From: Variovorax sp. KK3 | GTDB taxonomy: Bacteria; Pseudomonadota; Gammaproteobacteria; Burkholderiales; Burkholderiaceae_C | Length of the DNA stretch: 64,000 nucleotides | NCBI RefSeq assembly: GCF_001984055.1 | Contig: NZ_LYVO01000004.1 | Location: 62,001-126,000 of the forward strand | Direction: 5' to 3' | Part shown: positions 8,460 through 17,274 of the stretch, one piece after another | How positions within the stretch are numbered: position 1 is the first letter of the stretch | Layout: each line of letters begins with the position of its first letter | The notes under the pieces: generated by a model | What the model was told of the DNA's origin: nothing | What the model saw: the letters and a program-made list of their open reading frames with translations, nothing else | Databases searched by the model: none | Position numbers and translations under genes: made by a program

Positions 8460-8879
8460 TCAGCGCTTGCCGACGGAGATCAGCTCGACCTCGAAGTTGA
8501 GCGTCGCGTTGGGCGGGATCACGCCGCCCGCGCCACGCGTGCCGTAGGCGATGGCCGGCGGGCAGGTCAGCTTGGCCTTGCCGCCGACCTTCATCTTCTG
8601 CACGCCTTCGGTCCAGCACGGGATCACGCCGTTCAGCGGAAACTCGGTCGGCTCATTGCGCTTGTAGGAGCTGTCGAACTCCTTGCCGCTGTCGGGGAAG
8701 GTGCCGCGGTAGTGCACCTTGACCACGTCGGTGGCGGCGGGCGATGCGCCGGTGCCTTCCTTGAGCGACTGGTAGATCAGGCCGCTGGGCGTGGTGATGG
8801 GCGCGCCCTGCGCCATGGCGGCGGGCAGCAGGCACAAAGTGGCGAGGGCAGCGGCTGTCGAACGAAAGAAGGAACGCAC
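8460..8879 (-). CDS. FKBP-type peptidyl-prolyl cis-trans isomerase (exported)
   Basis: The protein has 139 residues if translation starts at the GTG at 8879, which is preceded by GGGAGA; an ATG at 8912 would add 11 residues that do not look like a signal peptide. From the GTG the protein has a signal sequence (RSFFRSTAAALATLCLLPAA, cleavage after AMA) and one FKBP domain: VKVHYRGTFPDSGKEFDSS, IPCWTEGVQKMKVGGKAKL, AYGTRGAGGVIPPNATLNFE. This is the FkpA/Mip-like fold without the dimerisation arm. It should act as a periplasmic proline isomerase. It is convergent with the SDR gene and divergent from the ethanolamine permease gene. Confidence 0.9.
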   Translation of the reverse strand: MRSFFRSTAAALATLCLLPAAMAQGAPITTPSGLIYQSLKEGTGASPAATDVVKVHYRGTFPDSGKEFDSSYKRNEPTEFPLNGVIPCWTEGVQKMKVGGKAKLTCPPAIAYGTRGAGGVIPPNATLNFEVELISVGKR

Positions 8880-8981
8880 AAGGATCTCCCGGGTTGGTTG
8901 AAAACAGTCCATTATTGCGGCGCGTGCCACCATGGCATCGCTCTTGCTGAAGGACCAGCCCACCGACCAAGGAGCGCGTGC

Positions 8982-10352
8982 ATGTCCACAGGCCTGAAGA
9001 AAGTACTCGGCCCCGTCCAGCTCTGGGGCATCGCCGTCGGGCTGGTGATCTCGGGCGAGTACTTCGGCTGGAGTTACGGCTGGAACACGGCCGGCACGCT
9101 GGGCTTCCTGGTCGCCACGGTGCTGGTGGCGGCCATGTACACCACCTTCATCTTCAGCTTCACCGAATTGTCGACCGCGATCCCGCATGCAGGCGGGCCC
9201 TTCGCCTATGCACGGCGCGCCTTCGGGCCCACGGGCGGCTTCGTCGCCGGCTTCGCGACGCTGGTGGAATTCGTGTTCGCGCCGCCGGCCATCTCGCTGG
9301 CGATCGGGGCTTACCTCAACGTGCAGTTTCCCGGCATCGACCCCAAGCATTTCGCACTCGGCGCCTACGTCGTCTTCATCGCGCTCAACTGGATCGGCGT
9401 CGGCATCGCGGCAGCCTTCGAGCTGTTCGTCACCGTGCTGGCCATCTTCGAGCTGCTCGTATTCATGGGCGTGGTCGCACCGGGCTGGTCGCTCGCGAAC
9501 TTCATGGCCCATGGCTGGTCGGGCAGCAGCAGCTTCGGCAGCGCGGCCGTGCCAGGCATCTTCGCGTCGATCCCGTTCGCGATCTGGTTCTTCCTGGCGA
9601 TCGAGGGCGCGGCCATGGCGGCCGAAGAGGCACGCGATCCGCAACGCACCATCCCGATCGCCTACACCACCGGCATCGTGACGCTGGTGGTGCTGGCCTT
9701 CGGCGTGATGATCTTCGCCGGCGGCGTGGGCGACTGGCGCCGGCTCGCCAACATCAACGACCCGCTGCCGCAGGCCATGAAGGCGGTGGTGGGCGCCGAC
9801 AGCGGATGGCTGCACATGCTGGTGTGGATCGGCCTGTTCGGGCTGATCGCGTCCTTCCACGGAATCATCATGGGCTACTCGCGCCAGATCTTCGCGCTGG
9901 CGCGCGCCGGCTACCTGCCGCCCACCTTCGCCGCGCTGAGCCCGCGCTTCGGCACGCCGCACCGGGCGCTGCTGGCCGGCGGCGTGATCGGCATCGCGGC
10001 CATCTTCAGCGACGAGTGGGTGCAGTTCGGCGGGCAAACGCTCACGGCCAACATCGTCACCATGTCGGTGCTGGGCGCGATCACCATGTACCTGGTCTCG
10101 ATGGCGGCGTTGTTCAAGCTGCGCCGCGACGAGCCAGGGCTGCGCCGGCCCTACCGCGCGCCCTTCTACCCCGTCTTCCCGGGCATCGCCTTCGGGCTCG
10201 GCCTGGTGTGCCTGGGCGCGATGGTCTGGTTCAATGGCCGGCTGACGCTGCTGTACCTGGTGCTGATGGCGCTGGCCTACGGCTACTTCCGCCTCACGGC
10301 GGCACAGCGCGAGGCGGCGCTGCCCGACAAGATGCTGTCCAACACGGGCTGA
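8982..10352 (+). CDS. eat: Ethanolamine permease (APC superfamily)
   Basis: The 456-residue membrane protein has about 12 hydrophobic segments. AAGGAGCG at 8969-8976 sets the start at 8982 (MSTGLKKVLGPVQLWGIAVG). The opening LGPVQLWGIAVGLVISGEYFGWSYGW is typical of the ethanolamine permease branch of APC transporters (text split here for length: LGPVQLWGIAVG then LVISGEYFGWSYGW). FSFTELSTAIPHAGGPFAYA is also characteristic. It is followed 16 bp later by eutB and eutC, so the operon imports ethanolamine and deaminates it. Family recognition plus context makes the substrate fairly safe. Confidence 0.9.
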   Translation: MSTGLKKVLGPVQLWGIAVGLVISGEYFGWSYGWNTAGTLGFLVATVLVAAMYTTFIFSFTELSTAIPHAGGPFAYARRAFGPTGGFVAGFATLVEFVFAPPAISLAIGAYLNVQFPGIDPKHFALGAYVVFIALNWIGVGIAAAFELFVTVLAIFELLVFMGVVAPGWSLANFMAHGWSGSSSFGSAAVPGIFASIPFAIWFFLAIEGAAMAAEEARDPQRTIPIAYTTGIVTLVVLAFGVMIFAGGVGDWRRLANINDPLPQAMKAVVGADSGWLHMLVWIGLFGLIASFHGIIMGYSRQIFALARAGYLPPTFAALSPRFGTPHRALLAGGVIGIAAIFSDEWVQFGGQTLTANIVTMSVLGAITMYLVSMAALFKLRRDEPGLRRPYRAPFYPVFPGIAFGLGLVCLGAMVWFNGRLTLLYLVLMALAYGYFRLTAAQREAALPDKMLSNTG

Positions 10353-10368
10353 CCGCCCTTCTGCCACG

Positions 10369-11769
10369 ATGCGCTACCGCACCACCCTCGACGCGCAGGT
10401 CTTCGACTTCGATGGTCTGCGCCAGGTCATGGCCGTCGCCAGCCCCGCGCGTTCGGGCGACGAGCTGGCCGGCATCGCAGCGACCAGCGCGCAGCAGCGC
10501 ATGGCGGCGCGCCACGTGCTGGCCGAGACACCACTCAAGCAGTTTCTGAACGAAGCGCTGATCCCGTACGAGGACGACGACATCACGCGCCTGATCGTCG
10601 ACACCCACGACGCAGCCGCCTTCGCCCCCGTGGCCCACATGACGGTGGGCGACTTCCGCAACTGGTTGCTGTCTGACCTGGCCGATGCGGACGCGTTGAG
10701 CGCGCTCGCGCCGGGCCTCACGCCCGAAATGGTCGCCGCCGTCTCCAAGCTGATGCGCAACCAGGACCTGATCGCCGTCGCGCGCAAGTGCCGCGTGGTC
10801 ACGCGCTTTCGCGACACCATCGGCCTGCCTGGCCACCTGGCCGTGCGGCTGCAGCCCAACCATCCGACCGACGACCCGCGCGGCATCGCGGCGTCGATGC
10901 TCGACGGCCTGCTGATGGGCGCCGGCGATGCGGTGATCGGCATCAACCCCGTGTCCGACAGCCTGCAGCACCTGGGCGACCTGCTGCGCATGCTCGACGA
11001 GGTGATCCAGCGTTTCGAGATCCCGACGCAGAGCTGCGTGCTGACCCACGTGACCCACGCGCTGAAGCTGATGGAGTCCGGCGTGCCGGTGGACCTGGTG
11101 TTCCAGTCGATCGGCGGCACCGAGAAGACCAACCGCTCCTTCGGCGTCACGCACGAACTGCTCGACGAAGCCCATGCGGCCGCGCAGTCGCTCGCGCGCG
11201 GCACGGTGGGCCGCAACGTCATGTATTTCGAAACGGGCCAAGGCTCGGCGCTGTCGGCCGATGCCAACTTCGGCGTCGACCAGCAGACCTGCGAAGTGCG
11301 CGCCTATGCACTGGCGCGGCGCTACCAGCCGCTCTTGATCAACACGGTAGTCGGCTTCATCGGCCCGGAGTACCTCTACGACGGCAAGCAGATCATCCGC
11401 GCCGGGCTCGAAGACCACTTCTGCGGCAAGCTCATGGGCCTGCCCCTGGGCTGCGACGTCTGCTACACCAACCATGCCGAGGCCGACCAGGACGACATGG
11501 ACTCGCTACTCGTGCTGCTGGGCGCCGCGGGCATCAGCTTCGTGATGGGCGTGCCGGGTGCAGACGACGTCATGCTCAACTACCAGAGCACGTCCTTCCA
11601 CGATGCGCTGTTCCTGCGCCAGACACTTGGCCTCGCGCGGGCGCCCGAGTTCGAAGCCTGGCTGCAGCGCATGCGCATCACCGATGGCGCCGGGCTGCTG
11701 CTGCCGCCCGAGGCCAACCGGCTGCTGACCGACATGTCTTCGCTGAAGGCCTTGGGAGCGCACCGATGA
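10369..11769 (+). CDS. eutB: Ethanolamine ammonia-lyase, large subunit
   Basis: The 466-residue alpha subunit is slightly longer than the enterobacterial EutB (about 453). It forms the TIM barrel that binds adenosylcobalamin and ethanolamine and cleaves ethanolamine to acetaldehyde and ammonia. Recognisable stretches include RFRDTIGLPGHLAVRLQPN, SVDLVFQ-like VDLVFQSIGGTEKTNRSFGV and GLPLGCDVCYTNHAEADQDD. It overlaps eutC by 4 bp (ATGA). No microcompartment shell, eutA reactivase or EutE/G genes are nearby, so the enzyme is probably cytosolic and acetaldehyde is oxidised elsewhere. Confidence 0.95.
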   Translation: MRYRTTLDAQVFDFDGLRQVMAVASPARSGDELAGIAATSAQQRMAARHVLAETPLKQFLNEALIPYEDDDITRLIVDTHDAAAFAPVAHMTVGDFRNWLLSDLADADALSALAPGLTPEMVAAVSKLMRNQDLIAVARKCRVVTRFRDTIGLPGHLAVRLQPNHPTDDPRGIAASMLDGLLMGAGDAVIGINPVSDSLQHLGDLLRMLDEVIQRFEIPTQSCVLTHVTHALKLMESGVPVDLVFQSIGGTEKTNRSFGVTHELLDEAHAAAQSLARGTVGRNVMYFETGQGSALSADANFGVDQQTCEVRAYALARRYQPLLINTVVGFIGPEYLYDGKQIIRAGLEDHFCGKLMGLPLGCDVCYTNHAEADQDDMDSLLVLLGAAGISFVMGVPGADDVMLNYQSTSFHDALFLRQTLGLARAPEFEAWLQRMRITDGAGLLLPPEANRLLTDMSSLKALGAHR

Positions 11770-12542
11770 GCGACGCCGTCACGCCGAGCCCTTGGACCGA
11801 TTGGCGCCAGGCCACGCCGGCGCGCCTCGCCCTGGGACGTGCGGGCGCCGGCATGCCGACCGACGAGGTGCTACGCTTCGGATGGGCGCATGCGATGGCG
11901 CGCGACGCTGTCCATGCGCAGCTCGATACGGCCACGCTCGCGTCGACGCTGCGCGAAGCTGGCTGGGACGTGCTGCAGACCCGCAGCCAGGCGCCTGAGC
12001 GCGCGACGTATCTGCGTCGCCCCGACCTCGGCCGCCGGCTCGAAGACGAAGGAGCCGGGAGGCTGCGCGAAGCGGCGACCGGCCCGCACGACCTGTGTAT
12101 CGTGATCGGCGACGGCCTCTCCGCCCTAGCCACGAGTCGGCATGCCGCACCGCTGGTGAATGCGCTGCGTCCGCTGCTGCCGGCCTCCGTCACGCTGGCG
12201 CCGGTGGTCATCGCCACGCAGGCCCGCGTCGCGCTGGCGGACGAGATCGGCGAGGCCCTGGGCGCCCGCCTCGCCGTGATGCTGATCGGCGAACGCCCCG
12301 GCCTCAGCTCCCCCGACAGCCTGGGCATCTACCTGACCCACGATCCGCGGCGCGGCCGCAACGATTCGGAACGCAACTGCATCTCGAACGTCCGCCCCGA
12401 AGGCCTGCCGATCCAGGCCGCCGCCTTCCGGCTCGCCTGGTTCATTCGCGAGTCGCTGCGGCGCGGCGTGACGGGCGTCGCGCTCAAGGACGACAGCGCA
12501 CAGGCCGTGCTGGACTCGGGCGACGCAGCGGCCATCCCCTAG
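11766..12542 (+). CDS. eutC: Ethanolamine ammonia-lyase, small subunit
   Basis: The 258-residue beta subunit helps form the cobalamin pocket with EutB. It begins MSDAVTPSPWTDWRQATPAR, and shows family segments RTRSQ-like TRSQAPERATYLRRPDLGRRL, VIGDGLSALA and SNVRPEGLPIQAAAFRLAWF. The start overlaps the eutB stop (ATGA at 11766-11769), ensuring matched synthesis of the two subunits. It is followed by a 67-bp gap and the AhpD-like gene, which may be separately transcribed. Confidence 0.95.
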   Translation: MSDAVTPSPWTDWRQATPARLALGRAGAGMPTDEVLRFGWAHAMARDAVHAQLDTATLASTLREAGWDVLQTRSQAPERATYLRRPDLGRRLEDEGAGRLREAATGPHDLCIVIGDGLSALATSRHAAPLVNALRPLLPASVTLAPVVIATQARVALADEIGEALGARLAVMLIGERPGLSSPDSLGIYLTHDPRRGRNDSERNCISNVRPEGLPIQAAAFRLAWFIRESLRRGVTGVALKDDSAQAVLDSGDAAAIP

Positions 12543-12609
12543 AGCGACTTCGTGCCGGGCCGGCGGTGCCTATCATGGGCGGCCGCAGACAAGGAGACAA
12601 GGAGACCGC

Positions 12610-13191
12610 ATGACCGCAGACCGCTACCCGCTCGTCGAACTCGACAACCTGCCCGACGACATCCGCGCCAAGGTGCTCGAAGTGCAGGAGAAGTCCGGCT
12701 TCGTCCCCAACGTCTTCCTCGCCCTGGCCCGCCGCCCGGCCGAATGGCGCGCCTTCTTCGCGTACCACGACGCGCTGATGCTCAAGGAAGAAGGCTCGCT
12801 GACCAAGGGTGACCGCGAGATGATCGTCACCACCACCAGCGCGGCCAACCGCTGCCTCTACTGCGTGGTGGCGCACGGCGCGCTGCTGCGCATCTACGAG
12901 AAGAAGCCGCTGGTGGCCGATCAGGTGGCGACCAACTGGCGCAAGGCGGATATCACGCCGCGCCAATACGCCATGCTCGAGTTCGCGATGAAGGTCTGCG
13001 AGCGGTCGCACGAGATCGACGATGCCGACTTTCCGCCGCTGCACGCACACGGCTTCAGCGACGAAGACATCTGGGACATCGCGGCCATCACCGCCTTCTT
13101 CGGCCTGTCGAACCGCATGGCGAGCTTCAGCGGAATGCAGCCCAATGCGGAGTTCTATCTTCTGGGCCGGGTGCCCAAGCCAAAGAAGTAG
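12610..13191 (+). CDS. Peroxidase-related (AhpD / carboxymuconolactone decarboxylase-like) protein
   Basis: The 193-residue protein carries the AhpD-type redox motif Cys82-Leu-Tyr-Cys85 with His89 in NRCLYCVVAHGALL, placing it in the peroxidase-related enzyme group (CMD superfamily). Such proteins are thiol-dependent peroxidases or disulfide reductases; the natural partner is unknown. AAGGAG lies upstream of the ATG. It sits 67 bp after eutC in the same direction, but a functional link to ethanolamine breakdown is not evident. The protein is complete and all three key residues are present. Confidence 0.85.
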   Translation: MTADRYPLVELDNLPDDIRAKVLEVQEKSGFVPNVFLALARRPAEWRAFFAYHDALMLKEEGSLTKGDREMIVTTTSAANRCLYCVVAHGALLRIYEKKPLVADQVATNWRKADITPRQYAMLEFAMKVCERSHEIDDADFPPLHAHGFSDEDIWDIAAITAFFGLSNRMASFSGMQPNAEFYLLGRVPKPKK

Positions 13192-13334
13192 GCATCGGAC
13201 ACGCCTGCGCATGCGCTCGGGCTTGGTTGCGATAGTTCGTCTGTCTTCTCTCGTGCTCTGCGAGACGCGCAGTCCAGGCTGGGCGCGGCGCGATGCGGCG
13301 CGGCCGCGCCTTCCTGGCGGAACCAGGCGGGACA

Positions 13335-13349
13335 TTCACGTTTGGTTCA
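13335..13349 (+). promoter_or_regulatory. Putative PmrA-like box upstream of the arn operon
   Basis: TTCACGTTTGGTTCA is a direct repeat of TTCA with an 11-bp period, inside the 233-bp gap before arnT. It matches the repeats upstream of eptA, the response regulator/PAP2 pair and the arn-linked PAP2 gene. No good -10 hexamer lies 11 nt downstream here (CACCTT at 13361), unlike at the other sites, so the real promoter position is uncertain. Binding by the regulator encoded at 37601-38278 is inference. Confidence 0.45.
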
Positions 13350-13424
13350 TCTCGCCAAGGCACCTTATCGCCTGTCGAAGCATTCACTCGCGCTTCGGCC
13401 GCCCGACGACTTTCCTGACCATCG

Positions 13425-15146
13425 ATGAAGACCGCCACCAGCCGGCCGGAAGAAGCCTCCGTGCTCGCAATCGACTCCACCGACGGAAGGACTGCCGACA
13501 CTTCTGCGGACGCCTTCACGTGGAAAGTCGTCTGCGCCGTGCTCGTGCTGGCCGTGATCTGGTTCGGCACACTCGGGACCCGCTCACTGGTGCATCCCGA
13601 CGAAGGTCGCTACGCAAGCCTTGCGCTCGAGATGGCGCGCACGGGTGACTGGGTCACGCCTCGGCTCAACGGACTGCCCTACTTCGAAAAGCCGGCCCTG
13701 CAGGCCTGGATCGGTGCGCTGGCCTTTCTCGCCTTCGGCGTGTCCGAATTCTCGGCGCGCCTGTGGCCCGGGCTGGCCGGCTTCCTCACGGTGCTGATCG
13801 TCGGCTTCACCGCGACTCGGCTTTTCGGGCGCGCGACGGGTCTGCGCGCGCTGGCGATCGCGGCGTCGATGACGTGGATCGAGCTCAACAGCCACTTCCT
13901 CACGCTCGATGCCGGACTGACGCTGTTCCTCACGCTCGCCCTGTGCGCGGTGCTGTTGGCCAACGAAGCGCCTGCGCCGTCGCGGCGCCGCTGGATCCTG
14001 CTGGCATGGGCCGCGATGGCCGCCGGCGTCCTGAGCAAGGGCCTCGTGGGCATCGTGATCCCCGGGGCCGTACTGGTGCTGGTGAGTCTCTGGCGCCGCG
14101 ACGCCACGCTCTGGCGCGGCATGCACTGGGTGCCTGGCATCGCCCTCTTCCTGGCCATCACGGCACCCTGGTTCGTACTGGTCTCGCTGCGCAACCCCGG
14201 CTTCGCGGAGTTCTTCTTCGTCCACGAGCACTTCGCCCGTTACCTGACGCCCTCGCACAACCGCGATGGCGCCTGGTGGTACTACCTGCCGCTGTTGCTG
14301 GCCGGCATGCTGCCGTGGACAGGCGCCCTGCCCTGGCTGTTCCGGCGGGAAGGAGACAGCGCGGCACCCGAGCCGATCGCGGTTCGCCACATCCTGTCGG
14401 TCTGGTGCGGGTTCGTGCTGATCTTCTTCAGCGCGTCGAGCTCCAAGCTGCCCTCGTACATCCTGCCGATGTTCCCGGCGCTGGCGCTGGGCGTCGCCAT
14501 GGCAATGCGCACGGCCTCACCGACGAGGCTGCGGCAGCACCTGCTCTTGCCCGCCGGCCTCTGGACTGTCGCGGCCCTGGCCTCCACGCAGAGCGCACGC
14601 TTCATCTCGATCACGACGCCTGCCGAGGTGCTGGAGCCTCTGGCCGCCGCGCTGCGCAGCGGCGCTGCATTGGTGCTGGGGGGCTGCGCGCTGGCCTGGT
14701 GGTGCCTGGGGCGCAGGCGCGTCACCGCCGCCGTGCTGAGCCTGGCGATCTCGCACGCCATTGCCATCGCCTTGCTGCTGCAGGCCCACAACGGCTACGG
14801 CCAACTCAAGAGCGCCGCCACGCTGGCCACCGCGCTTCCGCCCTTCATCACGCCCGACACGCCCGTGTTCGCCGTGCGCGACTACGACCAGACCCTGCCG
14901 TTCTATCTGCGCCGCAACGTCGTGCTGGTCGACTATCAAGACGAGTTCGCGCTCGGCCAGCAACGCGAGCCGGGCCGGTGGATCCCGACCCTCGACGAAT
15001 TCGTCGTGCGCTGGCAGGCCGCTCCGCAAGCGGCGGCCTACATGGGCGCCGCGACCTGGGTCGAACTGCACCGGCGCGGCCTTCCGATGCGCATCGTTTT
15101 CCAAGACCCCCGCCGCGTCATCGTCGTCAAGCCTTCTCCCCCATGA
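13425..15146 (+). CDS. arnT: Undecaprenyl phosphate-L-Ara4N lipid A transferase-like glycosyltransferase
   Basis: The 573-residue polytopic protein is an ArnT/PMT-type (GT83-like) glycosyltransferase. It has about 12 membrane helices and the family's first periplasmic loop motif HPDEGRYASLALEMARTGDW, followed by TPRLNGLPYFEKPALQAW and KLPSYILPMFPALAL. ArnT transfers 4-amino-4-deoxy-L-arabinose from undecaprenyl phosphate to lipid A on the periplasmic face, lowering negative charge and polymyxin binding. Here arnT leads the operon rather than closing it, and it overlaps arnB by 4 bp (ATGA at 15143). The assignment to Ara4N follows from the arnBCAD genes behind it. Confidence 0.88.
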   Translation: MKTATSRPEEASVLAIDSTDGRTADTSADAFTWKVVCAVLVLAVIWFGTLGTRSLVHPDEGRYASLALEMARTGDWVTPRLNGLPYFEKPALQAWIGALAFLAFGVSEFSARLWPGLAGFLTVLIVGFTATRLFGRATGLRALAIAASMTWIELNSHFLTLDAGLTLFLTLALCAVLLANEAPAPSRRRWILLAWAAMAAGVLSKGLVGIVIPGAVLVLVSLWRRDATLWRGMHWVPGIALFLAITAPWFVLVSLRNPGFAEFFFVHEHFARYLTPSHNRDGAWWYYLPLLLAGMLPWTGALPWLFRREGDSAAPEPIAVRHILSVWCGFVLIFFSASSSKLPSYILPMFPALALGVAMAMRTASPTRLRQHLLLPAGLWTVAALASTQSARFISITTPAEVLEPLAAALRSGAALVLGGCALAWWCLGRRRVTAAVLSLAISHAIAIALLLQAHNGYGQLKSAATLATALPPFITPDTPVFAVRDYDQTLPFYLRRNVVLVDYQDEFALGQQREPGRWIPTLDEFVVRWQAAPQAAAYMGAATWVELHRRGLPMRIVFQDPRRVIVVKPSPP

Positions 15147-16288
15147 CCTCCAACCCGTTCCTTCCTTTCACCCGGCCAGCGATCGACGAGCAAACGATCG
15201 CCGAGGTCGCAGAGGTGCTTCGCTCGGGCTGGATCACCACCGGACCCCGCTGCCAGGCCCTGGAATCCGCCCTGTCGCAGCGCTTCGATGGCCGGCCCGT
15301 ACGGCTGGTCAATTCGGGCACCGCCGCGCTCGAGTTGGCCTTGCGCCTGTGCGGCATCGGCCCCGGCGACGAAGTGATCACGACCCCGCTGAGCTGGGTC
15401 GCGACCGCCAACGTGGTCCTGGCAGTCGGCGCCACGCCCGTCTTCGTCGACGTCGAGGCAGCTACCCGCAACATCGATCTCGGCCAGGTCGAGCGCGCGA
15501 TCACGCCGCGCACGCGCGCGCTGATCCCGGTCGACCTGGCCGGCCTGCCGGTCGACCGTGAGCGGCTCGATGCCATCGCCCGCCGCCATGGGCTGCGCGT
15601 CATCGAAGACGCTGCGCAATCCTTCGGCGCGCGCTGGGGCGGCCGCATCATCGGCAGCTTCGGCGACCTCGTGGCGTTCAGCTTTCACGCCAACAAGAAT
15701 CTCACGACCGCCGAAGGCGGCTGCCTCGTGCTCAACAACGAGGTCGAAGCCCAACGCTTCGAGAGGCTGCGGCTGCAAGGCGTGGCCCGCCTGCCGGACG
15801 GCACCATGGATGTCGAGGCCTGGGGCGACAAGGCCAACCTGACCGACGTGTCTGCGGCGATCGGCCTCGGGCAATTGCGATCGATCGACGCATTCACGGC
15901 CAGGCGCCGCGCACTGGCCGAGCGCTACTTCGCGCGCTGGGACCGGTCCCTGGGCTTCGAGCTGCCGCCCACCGATATCGCCGAACACTGCAACTGGCAC
16001 ATGTTCCAGCCGCTGCTGCCGCGCGGCATGGCGCCGCGACGCGGCGACTTCATCGCCGCCATGCGCGAACAGGGCATCGGCGTCGGCGTGCACTACCCGG
16101 CCATGCATCTGTTTTCGCTGTTCCGCCGGCACGGCCATGCGCCAGGCGATTTCCCAATGGCCGAGGACATCGGCTCACGCACCGTCACGTTGCCCCTCTT
16201 TCCCGCCATGGCCGATGCCGACGTGGACCGCGTGTGCCAGGCGGTGACGGACGCGACCCGATCGCTTCGACACGGGACATCGCTGTGA
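15143..16288 (+). CDS. arnB: UDP-4-amino-4-deoxy-L-arabinose aminotransferase
   Basis: The 381-residue PLP enzyme of the DegT/DnrJ/EryC1 family converts UDP-Ara4O to UDP-Ara4N with glutamate. It begins FLPFTRPAIDEQTIAEVAEV and has RSGWITTGPRC, NSGTAALELALRLCGIGPGD, EDAAQSFGARW and the PLP lysine Lys185 in SFHANKNLTTAEGG. Length fits E. coli ArnB (about 379-385). It is the second gene of the arn operon, overlapping arnT by 4 bp. Confidence 0.92.
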   Translation: MTSNPFLPFTRPAIDEQTIAEVAEVLRSGWITTGPRCQALESALSQRFDGRPVRLVNSGTAALELALRLCGIGPGDEVITTPLSWVATANVVLAVGATPVFVDVEAATRNIDLGQVERAITPRTRALIPVDLAGLPVDRERLDAIARRHGLRVIEDAAQSFGARWGGRIIGSFGDLVAFSFHANKNLTTAEGGCLVLNNEVEAQRFERLRLQGVARLPDGTMDVEAWGDKANLTDVSAAIGLGQLRSIDAFTARRRALAERYFARWDRSLGFELPPTDIAEHCNWHMFQPLLPRGMAPRRGDFIAAMREQGIGVGVHYPAMHLFSLFRRHGHAPGDFPMAEDIGSRTVTLPLFPAMADADVDRVCQAVTDATRSLRHGTSL

Positions 16289-16290
16289 AG

Positions 16291-17274
16291 ATGAACGAGC
16301 CCACCGACATCTCGGGCACGCTGCCGCTCGACCGGCAGCCGGGCCCGGTCCTCAGCGTCGTGATCCCCGTCTACAACGAGGAGCCCGGGTTGGCCGCGCT
16401 TTTCGAGCGGATCTATCCGGCACTCGACGCACTGGCACTCGACTACGAGATCGTGTTCATCGACGACGGAAGCCGAGACCGCTCGGCCGCGCTGCTGGCC
16501 GCGCAGTTCGAGCGCCGGCCGGACGTCACGCGCGTGATATTGCTGAACGGCAACTTCGGCCAGCACCGTGCGATCCTGGCCGGCTTCGAGCATTGCCGCG
16601 GCACACGCGTGGTCACGCTTGACGCCGATCTGCAGAACCCCCCCGAGGACATCGGCCTGCTGATCCAGGCCATGGACAGCGGCCACGACTACGTCGGCTC
16701 GATCCGCCGCGAACGGCAGGATGCGGCCTGGCGAGGATGGGCCTCGCGCGCGATGAACGGCCTGCGCCAGCGCATCACCGGCATCGTGATGACCGACCAG
16801 GGTTGCATGATGCGGGCCTACAGCCGGGACATCGTGCAGCTGATCAACCAGTGCAACGAGATGAACACCTTCATCCCCGCGCTGGCCTACCAGTTCGCCA
16901 AGAACCCGACCGAGGTGGTGGTCGGCCACGAGGCGCGCCATGCGGGCGAGTCGAAGTATTCGTTCTATCGGCTGGTCCGGTTGAATTTCGACCTGGTCAC
17001 AGGTTTTTCGGTGATGCCGCTGCAGGCCTTCTCGATGCTGGGCATCGTGGTCTCGCTGCTCTCCGGCTCCCTGTTCGTGCTGCTGGCCGGGCGACGGCTG
17101 CTGTTCGGGCCCGAGGAAGGCGGCGTCTTCACGCTGTTCGCGCTGCTGTTCCTGCTGGTCGGACTCGCGCTGTTCGGCATCGGTCTGCTCGGCGAGTACA
17201 TCGGGCGCATCTACGAAGAAGTTCGAGCACGGCCGCGCTACCAGGTCAGTGCGATCCTGGAGCGCGAGCGATGA
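16291..17274 (+). CDS. arnC: Undecaprenyl-phosphate 4-deoxy-4-formamido-L-arabinose transferase
   Basis: The 327-residue GT2 enzyme links formylated Ara4N to undecaprenyl phosphate on the cytoplasmic face. It contains VVIPVYNEEPGLAALFERIY, FIDDGSRDRS and TLDADLQNPPEDI, then two C-terminal membrane helices (about residues 240-300), as in ArnC. I chose the ATG at 16291; a GTG at 16285 overlapping the arnB stop as GTGA would add two residues and is equally plausible. The stop overlaps the next start (ATGA at 17271). Confidence 0.9.
   Translation: MNEPTDISGTLPLDRQPGPVLSVVIPVYNEEPGLAALFERIYPALDALALDYEIVFIDDGSRDRSAALLAAQFERRPDVTRVILLNGNFGQHRAILAGFEHCRGTRVVTLDADLQNPPEDIGLLIQAMDSGHDYVGSIRRERQDAAWRGWASRAMNGLRQRITGIVMTDQGCMMRAYSRDIVQLINQCNEMNTFIPALAYQFAKNPTEVVVGHEARHAGESKYSFYRLVRLNFDLVTGFSVMPLQAFSMLGIVVSLLSGSLFVLLAGRRLLFGPEEGGVFTLFALLFLLVGLALFGIGLLGEYIGRIYEEVRARPRYQVSAILERER

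Noticed and set aside
8460..10367. A 635-codon minus-strand open frame covering the ethanolamine permease region
   Set aside because: Only its last 139 codons are the FKBP gene; the rest is antisense to the permease and has no protein-like character.
13383..13397. A second TTCA-N7-TTC-like repeat nearer arnT
   Set aside because: The second half is TTCG and no -10 hexamer follows at the spacing seen elsewhere, so it was not counted as a regulator box.
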